A stretch of 64,000 nucleotides of DNA from Ctenosaura bakeri. Taxonomy: Eukaryota; Chordata; Lepidosauria; Squamata; Iguanidae. Position 1 is the first letter of the stretch. Each line of letters starts with the position of its first letter. The translations under genes and the position numbers were made by a program. Location of the stretch: contig CAOLHI010000150.1 of the NCBI GenBank assembly GCA_948474755.1, forward strand, positions 806,001 through 870,000, in the 5' to 3' direction. The notes under the pieces were generated by a model that was given only the letters and a program-made list of their open reading frames with translations, did no database searches and was not told where the DNA came from. Positions 12,072-22,742 of this stretch are shown here, piece by piece.

Positions 12072-12354
12072 GGGCTTCATCAGCAAATAAATCACAATTA
12101 CAGCAGGATAATAGTGTCTTTAGCTGGGATTCATCACATTACCTCATTCTTCTTCTGTCATTCTCCTGGTGGGAGACCATTTGGAAAACATTTTTTTTTA
12201 CAAAGGAGGTCATTGATAAGTTGTTAATGTTAATAAAAGAAACACTTTTCAAATGATCTCCCACAGAAGAGAAAAGACATCATGTGATAAGTCCCAGCTA
12301 AAAGTCTATCATTCTGCTTCAATTGCATTTTACCTGCCTTGTGTGATAAAGCCT
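12072..12354. mobile_element. GGGCTTTAT-ended MITE, uninterrupted copy
   Basis: Ends GGGCTTCATC and GTGATAAAGCCT are inverted, with TTG directly outside on both sides (12069-12071 and 12355-12357). A 3-bp duplication would put it near the Harbinger-like group. Interior blocks match 6521-6984 without the SINE. There is no coding capacity. Confidence 0.7.
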
Positions 12355-13393
12355 TTGAAGACACATATTTTACTTTAGTCTTTAAAATGACAAAGACTCT
12401 TTGTTGTTTCTTCCCTTCAGGAATTCCTAGTTAACCAACTAATAATGTCACTGACAATATTATGATGAAGGCAACTGCTGGCAGTTCTCATAGACCCAAC
12501 CTACCATCTCAAAACAATGACTTAAGTCCAAATGGTAGTCCTAATTAGAAAGAGACATTGAATCAATGGGTTTTACAAGAATTGACTGATCTTTCAGCAA
12601 TTGATTCAATGGGTCTACTCTAGTTAGGTCCAGCAACTGGACATTCATAAATAAAGTTGGAAAAATAAGTTATTTGACTGATAGGTTGGTCTACTCATAT
12701 TGAAGATAGACAGGGATTTCTAGCAGACAGAAACTCTGTTCTTCTAGCCACTTTGCTGTGCAAGGTTTGTGGTGAATTCTTTTATTACTGAGGGCAGAAA
12801 TGCTATGCATGTACAGAAATAGAGGCTGTAACTGAAAACAGGAGATCTATTTGGAGTTCAACAAGCTAAGAATAGCTCTGCAAGTTCGAACTAATACAGA
12901 CAAAACCCGTGAGCTAAACTGAAAGGAAATAGAAAGCTATTTATTTAAAATGTATCTATGCCACCTTTCCAAGGCTCAAGGCAGCTTACAACAACTGTTA
13001 AAGTAGGTGATAAACTGATAAAACGGAATACAAAAACAAGTAGCCAAACTAAAACTGTGATTAAGCTGAAGAATGAATGAGCAAAAAAGACTAAAGATCC
13101 AGCAAAACATATGTGCTCTAGTGACTGTCATAAGAGGCTGGATGATTCCAGTTTCATACCAATGAGTTGTGGGGAGTTGAGAAAGGAAAAGGTGGTCTCT
13201 GAGACAGGTGGAGTTCAATCTACCACGAAGGATTTAAAGCACTGGAAACTGGGGGGGTTCAATGGCAGTGGAGTGGTGAATCAGCTTTGGGTTTCAGGCT
13301 GAATTTTAAAGGTGCTGCCTATGATGCTGAACCTATTTTGGATATATTGTTCAGCACAGTAGATAGTTCCTTTACCTTTATGCTAAAAACTAA
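12355..13393. other. Non-coding; reversed L2-type 3' tail near 12932-13005
   Basis: No gene is seen. Positions 12932-13005 read TTATTTAAAATGTATC, TGCCACCTTTCC and AGGCAGCTTACAACAA. This is the reverse of the terminal motif seen in L2-type LINEs and dependent SINEs (AAGCTGCCTTGAGCC, then ATAAAT). Confidence 0.4.
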
Positions 13394-13595
13394 GGCCATT
13401 TCCACACTACAGTGTTATAGTGCTATTATTCCACTTTCAGCATCCTATGGAATCCTGGGATTTGCAGTTTAGAGAGAGGCATTTAGAATTCTCAGACAGA
13501 GAGCTCTTTAGCCTCAGTAAACTACAAACCCCAGGATTCCAGAGGATGTTGAAAGTGGAATAATAGTAATATAACAGTGTAATGGAGAAATGGCC
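13394..13595. mobile_element. Hairpin MITE, 202 bp, with TAA duplication
   Basis: Perfectly placed GGCCATTTCCACAC and GAGAAATGGCC ends are flanked by TAA on both sides (13391-13393, 13596-13598). The arms carry ATTCCACTTTCAGCATCC and GATGTTGAAAGTGGAATAAT. The loop region includes AGAATTCTCAGACAGAGAGC. This is one of the clearest copies of the family. Confidence 0.88.
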
Positions 13596-14489
13596 TAATT
13601 TACCACCCCTCTGGCCTTGGCACTACTCATCATCATTACTTTAAAGCGCTTTGAATTAATCCTGAAAGCAAATTGCTGGAAGTACAGATATATGCACCCA
13701 TAGTTATACATGCAACAATATGTTTTTTTCCCATGGGGCACAAAAAGGCAAAGAAAGGTAGTTAGGATCCATGGTGTGTTTCCTATATGGGTTTTCTGCT
13801 CTGTTTTTTCCTTACTGTGTTTCTCAGGCTTGATATACTTATTCTCGCACAGCTCTTCCTTTCACTCTCTTAGCGGTGTGACCCATTGTAATGAATAGCT
13901 AATGAATTCCTTCACCAGTGACAAAGATATGTTGGTCCTTTGTCATTTTGTTGGTGATTCCACGCACCAGTACTGATTAACACAAACTGTTAGCCAGACT
14001 ATCTGATGTCTTATAAGTTGTACAGGTGGACTCTCACATGCTGTGACCCTTTGGCCACTAGATGAAATTTGCAGCTGGGGATGTGAGTGTATCTGCTTGA
14101 GCAAGCAAACTCCCTGTTGACAATTTTGGTGGCAGTGTTTGTGCTGGGTAGGGGACAGGCAACATTTTAGATCAGTGGTAGACAGAGTGTATGATTTTTT
14201 TGCTTTTAAAAAAGGTCTCTCCTGGGTCTGAAATCGCCCACTAGGCCTAAAAACACACAGTCAAACCCCCCCACATCTACTGGATGGTGGAGCCATGTGA
14301 GCCCTGTTGCTCAGAAGGGAGCTGGTAGTAATGAAACTAGTGGGATGGGGACTAGAGAACTGATAGTAGAAAACGCAAAGTGAGTATAACCAAATATAGG
14401 CAATTGGAAAGCTTATTTTGTGGTGGTGGTGGTGGTGGTGATGATAGTGAAGAAACCATTCTTTTTTGCCACAGTTCTGTCTGCACTGT
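13596..14489. other. Non-coding DNA with a TGG tract
   Basis: Nothing gene-like. The region 14420-14443 is a (TGG)n tract that produces poly-Val, poly-Gly or poly-His runs in chance open frames on both strands. Confidence 0.45.
14420..14443. repeat. (TGG)n microsatellite
   Basis: About seven TGG units followed by TGATGATAG. Confidence 0.85.
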
Positions 14490-14910
14490 GGCCCTTTCCA
14501 CACCTTACCTTTTTCTGGCGCTCGGGTGCGGGGATCGCACGAGCAGCCTCCGGCAAGAGGTTCTTGCGTCGGGGGTCCTTCAGCTCCGCACAAGCTGCCT
14601 GCTCATGCGAGAGCCCTGCCTCTTCTTTCCGCAGCACAGCCTGGGAGTTTCCCAGGCTGCGCTGGGGCAGGAAGCACGATTGGCGTGGCTCCGGAGGCTC
14701 TACATGCCAGGTAAGTGTGTGCGGGGCCCAGGAGCAATGCACGATCGCGCACAATTTTCAGCTTCTAGGCAAAAATGAAAAGGGGCACTATCGGTGCCTG
14801 CTGGCCCCCGAAGCGTTGTGCGATTGTGAGTGTGTCATGCGGATCGCTCTTCACAATTGTGTGATGCTCCAGGCCCTCTTTCGCATGGAAAATGCCGTGT
14901 GAAAAGGGCT
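14490..14910. mobile_element. PIF/Harbinger-like MITE, CpG-rich subfamily
   Basis: Ends GGCCCTTTCCACACC and GTGTGAAAAGGGCT are inverted. Flanks are TGT and AGT, which is a decayed 3-bp duplication at best. Interior blocks CCTGGGAGTTTCCCAGGCTG, GGGGCAGGAAGC and CCAGGTAAGTGTGTG are shared with 4223-4667 and 33585-34013. Several overlapping open frames of 80-160 codons on both strands fall in or around it and reflect its high GC content. Confidence 0.8.
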
Positions 14911-16150
14911 AGTGTCATCGAGCAGAACTGTCTTGACTTGTCAGGGTCCCTTTATACTCAGACCCACAGGAGGAACATACAGACCACTTGGCAGGACTTG
15001 GTTTCCCCCATGCTATTTAATATCTACAAAACAAAACAAAAAACCCCTCTGGGAGATGTTGTCTGGAGATTGGGGATTCAGTGTCATCAGTATGCTGACA
15101 CTCAACTCTATCTCTCTTTTCTATCCAGTTTTAAAGGATACCCTCTGTACTGTGGGTAATGAACTGGATGAAGGCAAACAAATTGACCACACACAACAAA
15201 TTAGCCACATGAGACAGATCTGTGGATCAGCTGAAAGGCAGATCAGGGAATAAGGATTCAGCCTGTGCTGGATGGGGTTATATTCCTCCTGAAATCTCCA
15301 GGTTTCAGTGTGGGTGTACTTCTGGGCTCAAAGCTGAGCCTGGTTGTCCAGGTTTGGATGGTGGTCGAGAGTGCATTTGCACAACCAAACTGGTGCACTA
15401 GCTGTGGCCTTTACTTGAGACATCAAATCTGGCTACAGTGACACATGCCTTGATTCGAATTATTCTAACGCACTCTAGGTGGGGCTACCTTTGGAAGCTG
15501 TTCAGAAATTTCAGCAGGTCCAAAATGGTGCATCCAGATTGCTGACTGGCGGAGGTTATAGGGTTCATATCACTCCCTTGCTGAAACAGCTCCACTGGCT
15601 GTTTCCAGACTGGAAATAGTGCTGATTATGACCTTTAAATCCCTACATGTCTTGGATCCAAACTATCTGAAAAACTGTATCTCCCTTTATGAGCCTTCCT
15701 GAGCAATAAGATCTGTAGGGGAAGATTTTCTTTCAGTCCTCCCACCATCCCAGGCATGCCAGGTGAGGACATGGGACACAACCTTCTTGGTGGCTGTTCT
15801 TTAGCTGTGCAACCCCTTCCTCTTGGCTCCCTCCATGATATCTTTCTTCACCTCAGTCTTTTGGCAAGTTTTCCAGCAAGTCAAGACCTTATTATTTAAG
15901 GAGATATTTGTGGCCGGTGAAGCTTTTAAGATATGTGTGTAGTGCTTCTATATTCTTATGTTTTAAATGTGTTTTTTTAAAACTGCTTTTAACTTGGACT
16001 TTTAACTGGCATGTTTTTTTAGAAGTTTGGTTTAACTGTGTTTTAATTTTGTACTAAGAGGCTTTTTAAAGTTCTGTTGTTGTTGTTGTTATTTTGAAAT
16101 TGTAAGGTGTCTCGGATAGCATGGTGGGAGAAATGTGGGGTATTAAATAT
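14911..16150 (+). mobile_element. L2-clade LINE fragment (reverse transcriptase to 3' end)
   Basis: Translation in shifting frames gives the L2 reverse-transcriptase stretch around 15000-15120 (LFNIY, LGDVVWRLG, CHQYAD, TQLYLSF, with one Asp of the YADD box lost). Further on come L2-like segments near 15430-15620 (SNLATVTHALI, TPLLKQLHWL). The 3' region ends in T-rich sequence and a TTGTTGTTGTTG tract near 16080. Multiple stops and frameshifts show it is dead. It begins where the MITE at 14490-14910 ends. Confidence 0.8.
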
Positions 16151-17602
16151 GGAGAAAAAATGGATTTTTTGCAGGATGGATCCAGCCATCCAAGGTCCCC
16201 CGTGGGGGTGTTAATGTATACCTTGGCCTTCTACAGTTGCCCAACTCTGCTTTAGATCATAACCTTGCTCCCTTCTTTGGTTTAGAGCATCCACCCATCT
16301 TCCCTATATATAAAATCTATATTTTATCAGTGGCTTAGGAAGTGAAGTAGAATTTTTTTACTTTATTCTTTTCTTAGGTAGAGGTCTTGATTTCTCTGTA
16401 TGGATCATGTACTCAAAGGTGTTTGTTAAAGGTGAGTGTGAATTCTTAATTAAGCTAATTTGCTCACATTTGGTTTCTTTCTTGTGTATGTTAATTGTTC
16501 ATGAGGTTAATTCTGTCACACTTGATTGGGCAAAGATATATGGCAATTTAGATACTTTAGAATTGTTAAATCACAAGCATCTCTAAAGTAACTGATAGTT
16601 CCTGAGTCCTGAAACTCAGGATCACAAGGCATATGGGTAGGATGGCAAATCACCATTGGGAACAACTTTCCCCAGTGATTTGAATTGCTGAGGCACTGGG
16701 TGTGAAATGGCATGAGGACTCCTCTTACATTGGCATCCAAGTGGGTCTGAGAAGGGGACAACCAACAGAGACCTCCTCTTTTAAGTCTGAGTGGACTCAC
16801 CCTGTAGTTTCTTTTAGAGTTCTCTGCCTGATTTAGATTTCTTTTCCTGCACAAGTTTCTTCTCCTTCATACTGATTGGCAGTTATTGAAATGTGGCCAT
16901 AGTTAACTCCACTTTCTTTATCTACTTGTCATAGTATAATTGTGTTTCCCGGCATCCATATGGAGATATGTTGGAGTATTCTGAGCCAGCTGAAGTTTCT
17001 GAGTTTTCTTTAAAGGCAGCTATACACTGAACAGGTTACAGTAACTAACAGTGGAATCTTGGCACTTTGCAGGGAGGGTGGCCAGATGCCAGATGTGCTG
17101 GCTGTAGGTTGCTAGGATTAGGTACTACTGTTTTCTGCTTGCACAAATCTTCTGTCAGCAGAACCCTCTTCTGCCAGGTAATTCCACTGACTACCAACAG
17201 AACTCGTTTGTTGACCTGACTTTGCAGGCAGAAGAGCCAAAGAAATTGGCAGATATGGGGTGAGATGAGACAGAGATGAGATATGCCAGATTCAAATAAA
17301 TAATAATGAATCAATCAATACATTATGCAGATAAAAGAGCACTCCCTGACAATTCAGTAGGGCTGGGTCAGAACACCTGTAGGGAGATTATAAACATATA
17401 AACCACAAGGAAATCTGTTATTTCAAGAATCTGAAAGAATGACATTAGCATTTCCTCAGACTTCAATTTCATTTTGCTTTCCTTCATTCATCAAAATGCA
17501 TTAGAAAAAAAACCTTGATATAATTTATTTACTGATGACACACTACTGTGAAACTTTGGATGATCTCTCCCAGCATGTTTATATAGGTTATATGTGAGAT
17601 AT
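16151..17602. other. Non-coding unique DNA
   Basis: I see no gene and no recognisable repeat. The minus-strand open frame at 16516-16854 has no motif and no exon borders. Confidence 0.4.
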
Positions 17603-17733
17603 AAAGCATGGCCCTTCAGATGTTATTGAACTGTGACTGTCAGCATTTCTCAACATTTGCTATTCTTACTAGGACTGATGGGAACTATAATCCAACATCA
17701 TCTAGACAGCTTTACTTTGCCCTGCCTGAGACA
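17603..17733. mobile_element. Degenerate palindromic hAT-type MITE
   Basis: The left side reads AAGCATGGCCCTTCAGATGT; the right side reads AACTATAATCCAACATCATC and AGCTTTACTTTGCCCTGCCT. The arms are inverted versions of the CCAGATGTTGTTGAACT motif. Confidence 0.55.
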
Positions 17734-17934
17734 GATGCTTACCAGGACCAGTAATATCAACTTTAGAGAAACACCAAAATCCAATTCCCAAAGAGTTAAG
17801 ATGGTCTCTTTGCTATCACTCTTTGACAGCAATATTGGTGGAGTAATATGATGATTTAATTATGTCTGTGTAGGTAGGAGACGAAAAGGTCATGAGCACT
17901 GCCACTAGCACAGTGCATCAAACATATTCTGGTC

Positions 17935-18110
17935 TTTGTTGTTCTATGCCTTCTAGTCATTTGCAATTTATGGCAACCCTATTGGGGTGGTGGTGGTGAG
18001 AATGTGTGATGTGCCCGAGGTTACTCAGTGGGTTTCCCTGGTCAAGTGGGGAATTAAACCCTGGTCCTCAGTCATGGTCCAGTGCTCAAACCACTACAGC
18101 ACACTGGTCT
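17935..18110 (-). mobile_element. tRNA-derived SINE, shortened
   Basis: The plus-strand order TTTGTTGTTCTATGCC, CAATTTATGGCAACCC, TGCCCGAGGTTACTCAGTGG, CCACTACAGCACACTGG is a reversed SINE. It has lost most of the GGCAAGATTTG.. body. Confidence 0.72.
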
Positions 18111-20389
18111 CTGACTCTTAGGTCTATCCAAAGGAAAACAATGGAGACCTAAACCAGAAATGGCACCTGAGGAAAAACTATAAGAAAGCACCACGATAGA
18201 CACAAGCCATCAAGAAATCCAACAATACCAGATTCCTGTATTAGTTTTGAGATAAAATCTACTAATACTGCTTCTTGTCCTATATTCAGACCAAAAGTCA
18301 AGCTAAATTTGTTTCAGATGAAGAATGCTCAATTAAGTGTAGATAACTCCCACCCCCCTTAACACTTTAACAGACATGGAAACTTTGTTCTATTACATGG
18401 TATATGGAAGGTTGGCATGGTGGGTCAAGGAACTGGACCTGACCTGCCGTCTACAGATCTAAGGTTGGGAAATGAAGCCAGGCAGGCAAGTGTCAAAACA
18501 AAAATAGACCAACGTGTCCTCCTTCTTGCTTATTGAGGTTAAAGTTGACAAAGAGCACTGATCCAGGCTTTAGCATTTTTTTAAAACTAGTTTGAGTATA
18601 TTCAACCAAAATCATGCTGAGTGAACATAATAAACCCTGAATTTTTCATGTTAAAAGGAACCTTTCTGAGGCTAGAGAAGTACTACTTGTGAACCCATCA
18701 ATCTGACCAAAGCCCACCACCAATTACTTCTTGTAACCTGATTAAGAACTTGACAGCTCCTCTCCATTTTTCCAGTTCCAAGCTGGTAACAATATGCTTG
18801 CTGAATCTATACATGGCTGAAATGGAAAGTTTGGCTTTGTTGAATTAACAGGTTTTACAGGCCTCTACTGCTCAAATTTACTTTCCGAAGTTTCTGTGAC
18901 CGATAGTGACTCATTTGCTCTCTACAGCCAGAAAAGGGACAACCAGCTGATTTATGGGTTGCTGAACACACAAAATAGTGGTGCTCTTGAGAATACACCT
19001 CTCCAACTGGCTGCTAAATTTATTTACACTAAAGAACAGACCTTATGTTGTATGCTGAGTCGTACTTTCTACATTCTGTTATGTAAAGTGGTTTTCGAGA
19101 CACATTTGAAGCGCTGGATTCCTACATATTCTGACAACAGGTGGTAAAGTGCACCTCTTAGACATATTGTCCAGTGAGATTCCTGTGCCCTTACAGTGTG
19201 TAAAAATTGTGCAGAATTTTAATACTTCTAACATGCAAGCCACCATTCATCAGTTGTCTAGCAGTGGCCTACCATCTGCTCCCTCCTGACAAACTTTTCA
19301 TTAGTGGTAATGTTGGACTATCAACATATTTGTTTTCTTGTGACAACAAAGGCAAATAGATTAAAAAGCAGTGAGAGAAGCTGCTTCTGTTGTTGTTATG
19401 GCAATTTCTCAACAAGTGGTGGATTTGAATACTGGTGAAGGGGTGTATGTCTATTCCTGTACTTCCTGGGCTGCTATTCCAGTTCATGCGGTGAAAAAGA
19501 GTGAGTATCTCCACCATTTTCATGCTACTGTGTATGGAGTATGGTCCTCCAAGCAAAGGAAAGTGAAGACTTCATGTACATTAGCCTCACATATGATGAA
19601 TAAATCCCATTTACTATATAAAAGTCAAAGTCAGGCAGGCGAAGACCTCATACAATTGGCTGGTGAAGCGAGAAGACCTCATATGATTGACTGGTTGTGA
19701 AGATTCTATGGAATCCTGGGGTTCACAGATCAGAGATGGGCCTTTAGAATTCTCAGCCAGAGAGCTCTGTATAGGCCAGTTGCTATGGAGATGAGGCCTA
19801 GCAGCAAGTCCCCTCACAAACCCAACCTCTGTATGTTAACAATTCTGAATACAGACTGGATTGGGGAATATGGGGAAAAGTTACCAGTACTGAACAACAC
19901 AATTTGGGGAATTAGAAACAGAAGATCTCAAATCTGTGCATTTCAACCTTGTCTAACTCCTAAGGTAAGATGAGGTAATTCCTAAGGAATTTCTAACAAG
20001 TGTTATCTATGAGAAAATAAAATCCCAGGCAACTCTGGGTAAATACACTAGTTAACTATACCACTAAATACATGATGAGCTGGATACATCTTTCATGGAC
20101 AGAATCCCCCAAAGTAGGCAATAGTCGCATATATCAGATGCAAGCCATTTCGCATGAAATGACACAATTGGATTACTATGGTGCACTGATTTCTGGAATG
20201 CACCTGGGAACTGAGGAGCCTACTATGAGAAGGAAAAGTGTCAGGGACAGATGCACCTGTATTGAAATCAAATATTACATATCAAATATTTGTGAATATT
20301 ATGAGATATTTGAATATGTACCCATTAAAGCATGATTGAAATCTATAACATGACCCAAACTGCCCAGACTTATTTCCTGCGTTAGGATC
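18111..20389. other. Non-coding; repeat-free block near 18590-18880
   Basis: No gene is seen. Positions 18590-18880 are free of recognisable repeats and of higher complexity than the surroundings. Positions 19639-19697 carry two copies of a roughly 30-bp unit with GAAGACCTCATA. Positions 19703-19782 are listed separately as a broken MITE arm. Confidence 0.4.
19703..19782. mobile_element. Broken arm of a hairpin MITE
   Basis: CTATGGAATCCTGGGGTTCA and TTAGAATTCTCAGCCAGAGA match the left half and loop of the hairpin family at 13394 and 59888. The right arm is missing. Confidence 0.6.
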
Positions 20390-20610
20390 CGGAATACACC
20401 CTGAATACATCTGCTCCCATCTGATTTTGTAAGCTAAGTAGGATTGGAGCTGGTTAATACTTGCATGAAATACCTTCAGGGATACCAGGAATATCCAGGT
20501 AGGACTAGAAAGAATCCTGCTTGAAATGAGTCATGACAGTCAGACTTGATATTACTAGGCTACATGGACCAGTAGTCTGACTCAGTATAAGGCAGCAACC
20601 TATATTCGAC
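20390..20610 (+). mobile_element. SINE with 5S-rRNA-derived head, second copy
   Basis: ATACACCCTGAATACATCTG, CTCCCATCTGATTTTGTAAG and CTAAGTAGGATTGGAGCTGG, then TTAATACTTGC, track 5S rRNA from ACCCTGAACGCG through TGGTTAGTACTTGG. This copy keeps more of the 5' half of 5S than the copy at 11880. Its tail, with GGACCAGTAGTCTGACTCAG and TATAAGGCAGC, differs from the first copy and resembles a LINE-type 3' end, so two tail types may exist. Confidence 0.72.
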
Positions 20611-20681
20611 TAATGTTTGGTGTAGATAGAGGAGAGGGCAGAGACTAGAGACTGGGCTTGTTGGAGAGAAGACCTTTTGTC

Positions 20682-20790
20682 CTTCAGAAGTTTTGGACTG
20701 CAGCTCCAACAATTCTTTGCCCTTGGCTGTGGTTGCTAGGGTTTAGGGGAGTTGGACCAAAACAACTGGATGGCCACAATCATGGATCAA
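20682..20790. mobile_element. Possible hAT-type MITE relic
   Basis: TTTTGGACTGCAGCTCCAAC and GGAGTTGGACCAAAACAACT are inverted relatives, and GGATGGCC follows. It is badly decayed, with no duplication found. Confidence 0.35.
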
Positions 20791-20905
20791 GCAAGAGAGG
20801 GGTCACTCCTCCATTTGGGGTGAGGTGCATGCTCCTTTGGGCCAGGGCTGTTATACTGGCTGGTGATGTCATACAGTTCAAAATTTAGGCATAGAAAGAG
20901 TCTTT

Positions 20906-21361
20906 GGCCCTTTCCACACCACGCAATTAGAACGGGGCAGTGCATCCTCTCACGGAGGTCGTCTGCACCTTGGAGGGGACTAGGAATGGACTACTTACCA
21001 GAGATCCGCATCTCAGTCTGCTCCAAAATGACCCCAAGTGGTCCTCCAGCATGTTTTCTAAAGACTGCAAAAAAACAGGTCTTTATTTTCCTGGAACTCG
21101 CTGTTGCGTTCCTGCTGCCTTGTGCAGATTTGCAGGCTTGCACCAATGCGAGCCTGCGATCTGTGGAGGGCGGGCTTTAGGCATGGCGAGCTTCAGTGGT
21201 TGGTCGGGACCCACGACCAACCAGAAGCCACCATTTTGGAAGCTGGAAGCTGCCATTTTGGAAGCTGGAAGCCACCATTTTGGAAGCCGGAGCAGTGCAG
21301 ATCTACAGACCTCGCACTGCTCCGATTTGCCTTGGACCAAGGAGGAGCCCTGTGGAAGGGC
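20906..21361. mobile_element. PIF/Harbinger-like MITE, 456 bp, TTT duplication
   Basis: Ends GGCCCTTTCCACACC and CTGTGGAAGGGC are flanked by TTT on each side (20903-20905 and 21362-21364). Homologous interior blocks occur in 46972-47437 (GGGCGGGCTTTAGGC, AGAAGCCACCAT, CCGGAGCAGTGC). The interior holds three 22-bp tandem units at 21227-21290. The 167-codon plus-strand open frame across it is a by-product and has no known domain. Confidence 0.83.
21227..21290. repeat. Three 22-bp tandem units inside a MITE
   Basis: The unit GCCACCATTTTGGAAGCTGG plus AA is repeated almost three times with one or two changes. The related MITE at 46972 has a single GCCACCATATTGGA, so the expansion is specific to this copy or its lineage. 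Confidence 0.85.
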
Positions 21362-21519
21362 TTTTTGTCTTGCTATTTTCTTTAGTGAGTGGAACATAAT
21401 GCTGCTCATTCTCTCAGATGTGAAATGTCACTGGTTGTCATAGACCAACAAACCATAGCCATTCCTTTTCTTTCAGCTTTCTGAAAAGTCTTCTCCTGTC
21501 CATCCTCTTTCATGACAAG

Positions 21520-21699
21520 GGTCATTTCTGCATGAGACTGTTATAGTACTATTATTCCACTTTCAGCATCCTATGGAAACCTGGGGTTTGCAGTCTAGGG
21601 AGGGGCTGTCTGACCCATCCCTAAATTGCAAACCCCAGGATTCCATAGGATGTTGAAAGTGGAATAATAGCATGATAACTGTCTCGTGCGGAAATGGCC
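21520..21699. mobile_element. Hairpin MITE, 180 bp, AAG duplication
   Basis: Ends GGTCATTTCTGCATGAGAC and GTCTCGTGCGGAAATGGCC with AAG on both sides (21517-21519, 21700-21702). Arms carry ATTCCACTTTCAGCATCC and GGATGTTGAAAGTGGAATAA. The short loop matches the 180-bp copy at 52048 and not the 202-bp copies. Confidence 0.87.
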
Positions 21700-21842
21700 A
21701 AGGACACAAAAGAGTTTCAGATATCTAGAATATTTCAAAGAATATTTGGAGCATTTTTTCCCCCATCCAATTGAAGAAGAGAACTTTTAGCTATAAAATC
21801 AATCAATGAAATATCACACAAGCAGCCCTCTCCCCAAAGACT

Positions 21843-22742
21843 TGTTACTGCGGCCCAGGCCTACCTGGTGTTAGCACTAGATATTGTTTTTGATATCAAA
21901 ACCCATTCGGCCTTCCTCTGCCACCCCGCTCCACGTGTTTGCGAGGCCTCCAAACAAGCACGTAAACAGGCGTGGCCGGTAATTGTTGGACATTCCATTC
22001 TCCACCTAGGCAGGCAGAACAGAGCCAATCCGTTGCTTCAGGGACCTCTCCTGCAAACACCCTTTTGCTTAAGCGCGACACTAACAAAGGCGTCTGGCTC
22101 TGAGCCAACAGTGTTACAAAGCCAAACTAAGCACCTTGCATTTGCATACTGGCTACACTATTGTTGATTCAGCGCTAAGCCGATCATGTTAAACTTGACC
22201 TTTTCCAAAGCTTTGTCCCATTCCAAACTCGCATTGTCTCACCGAGTAAGGCATGGCCTGCAGTCACAATTCATTCTATATAAACCCCCCGATTCCGAGA
22301 CCACCTCGGATTGCTCCGAACTTCCATCCAGCCTTGCTGCCACTTTGTCTGGTGAGCTCCCCTCAGCGAATTGCGCTGAACTTTCTTCCCCGCTCCCCAA
22401 CGAACTCAATCTTCAAACTTCTTCAGGACTACCAGAAAGGTGTTGTATCACCCATTTCCCCTGAAAATCCCTATTTCCAATTCTTCAGTTAGGTGTGTGT
22501 GATTGTGGTGTCTTTACTGTTTGTTTGTCCTTCAATAAAACATCATTTTTGCTATTTTAAAACTGTCTGACTGCTTGACTGACCTGACCCCGTAGACGCT
22601 GGGTTGCAAGATCCTGCTAAGTTATCCTGCCTCTCCCTAGCTTTAGTGAGTGCTCCAGCTAATTCTCCCCAGAATTGTGTTTGTGCTTTGTGCTTTGGTT
22701 ATTTGGGCACCCCTCCCGGGTTACCCAGAGAACAAGGTAACA
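21843..22742 (+). mobile_element. Solo LTR of an endogenous retrovirus (family A), intact ends
   Basis: TGTTACTGCGGCCC at the start, GGTAACA at the end, and an exact 4-bp duplication GACT (21839-21842, 22743-22746). A CTATATAAACCCCC TATA-type box lies near 22277 and an AATAAA signal near 22534. The 900-bp element has no adjoining internal region. This is the best-preserved member of the group, and its promoter and polyadenylation signals could still act on neighbouring DNA. Minus-strand similarity to 8610-9477 confirms the family. Confidence 0.9.

Noticed and set aside
14420..14902. 160-codon frame beginning with a valine run
   Set aside because: The run comes from a TGG microsatellite and the rest lies in a MITE.
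20940..21443. 167-codon plus-strand frame
   Set aside because: Covers a MITE including a 22-bp triplication; no known domain.
21843..22742. Intact endogenous retrovirus
   Set aside because: Only one LTR is present; no internal gag, pol or env sequence adjoins any of the four family members.
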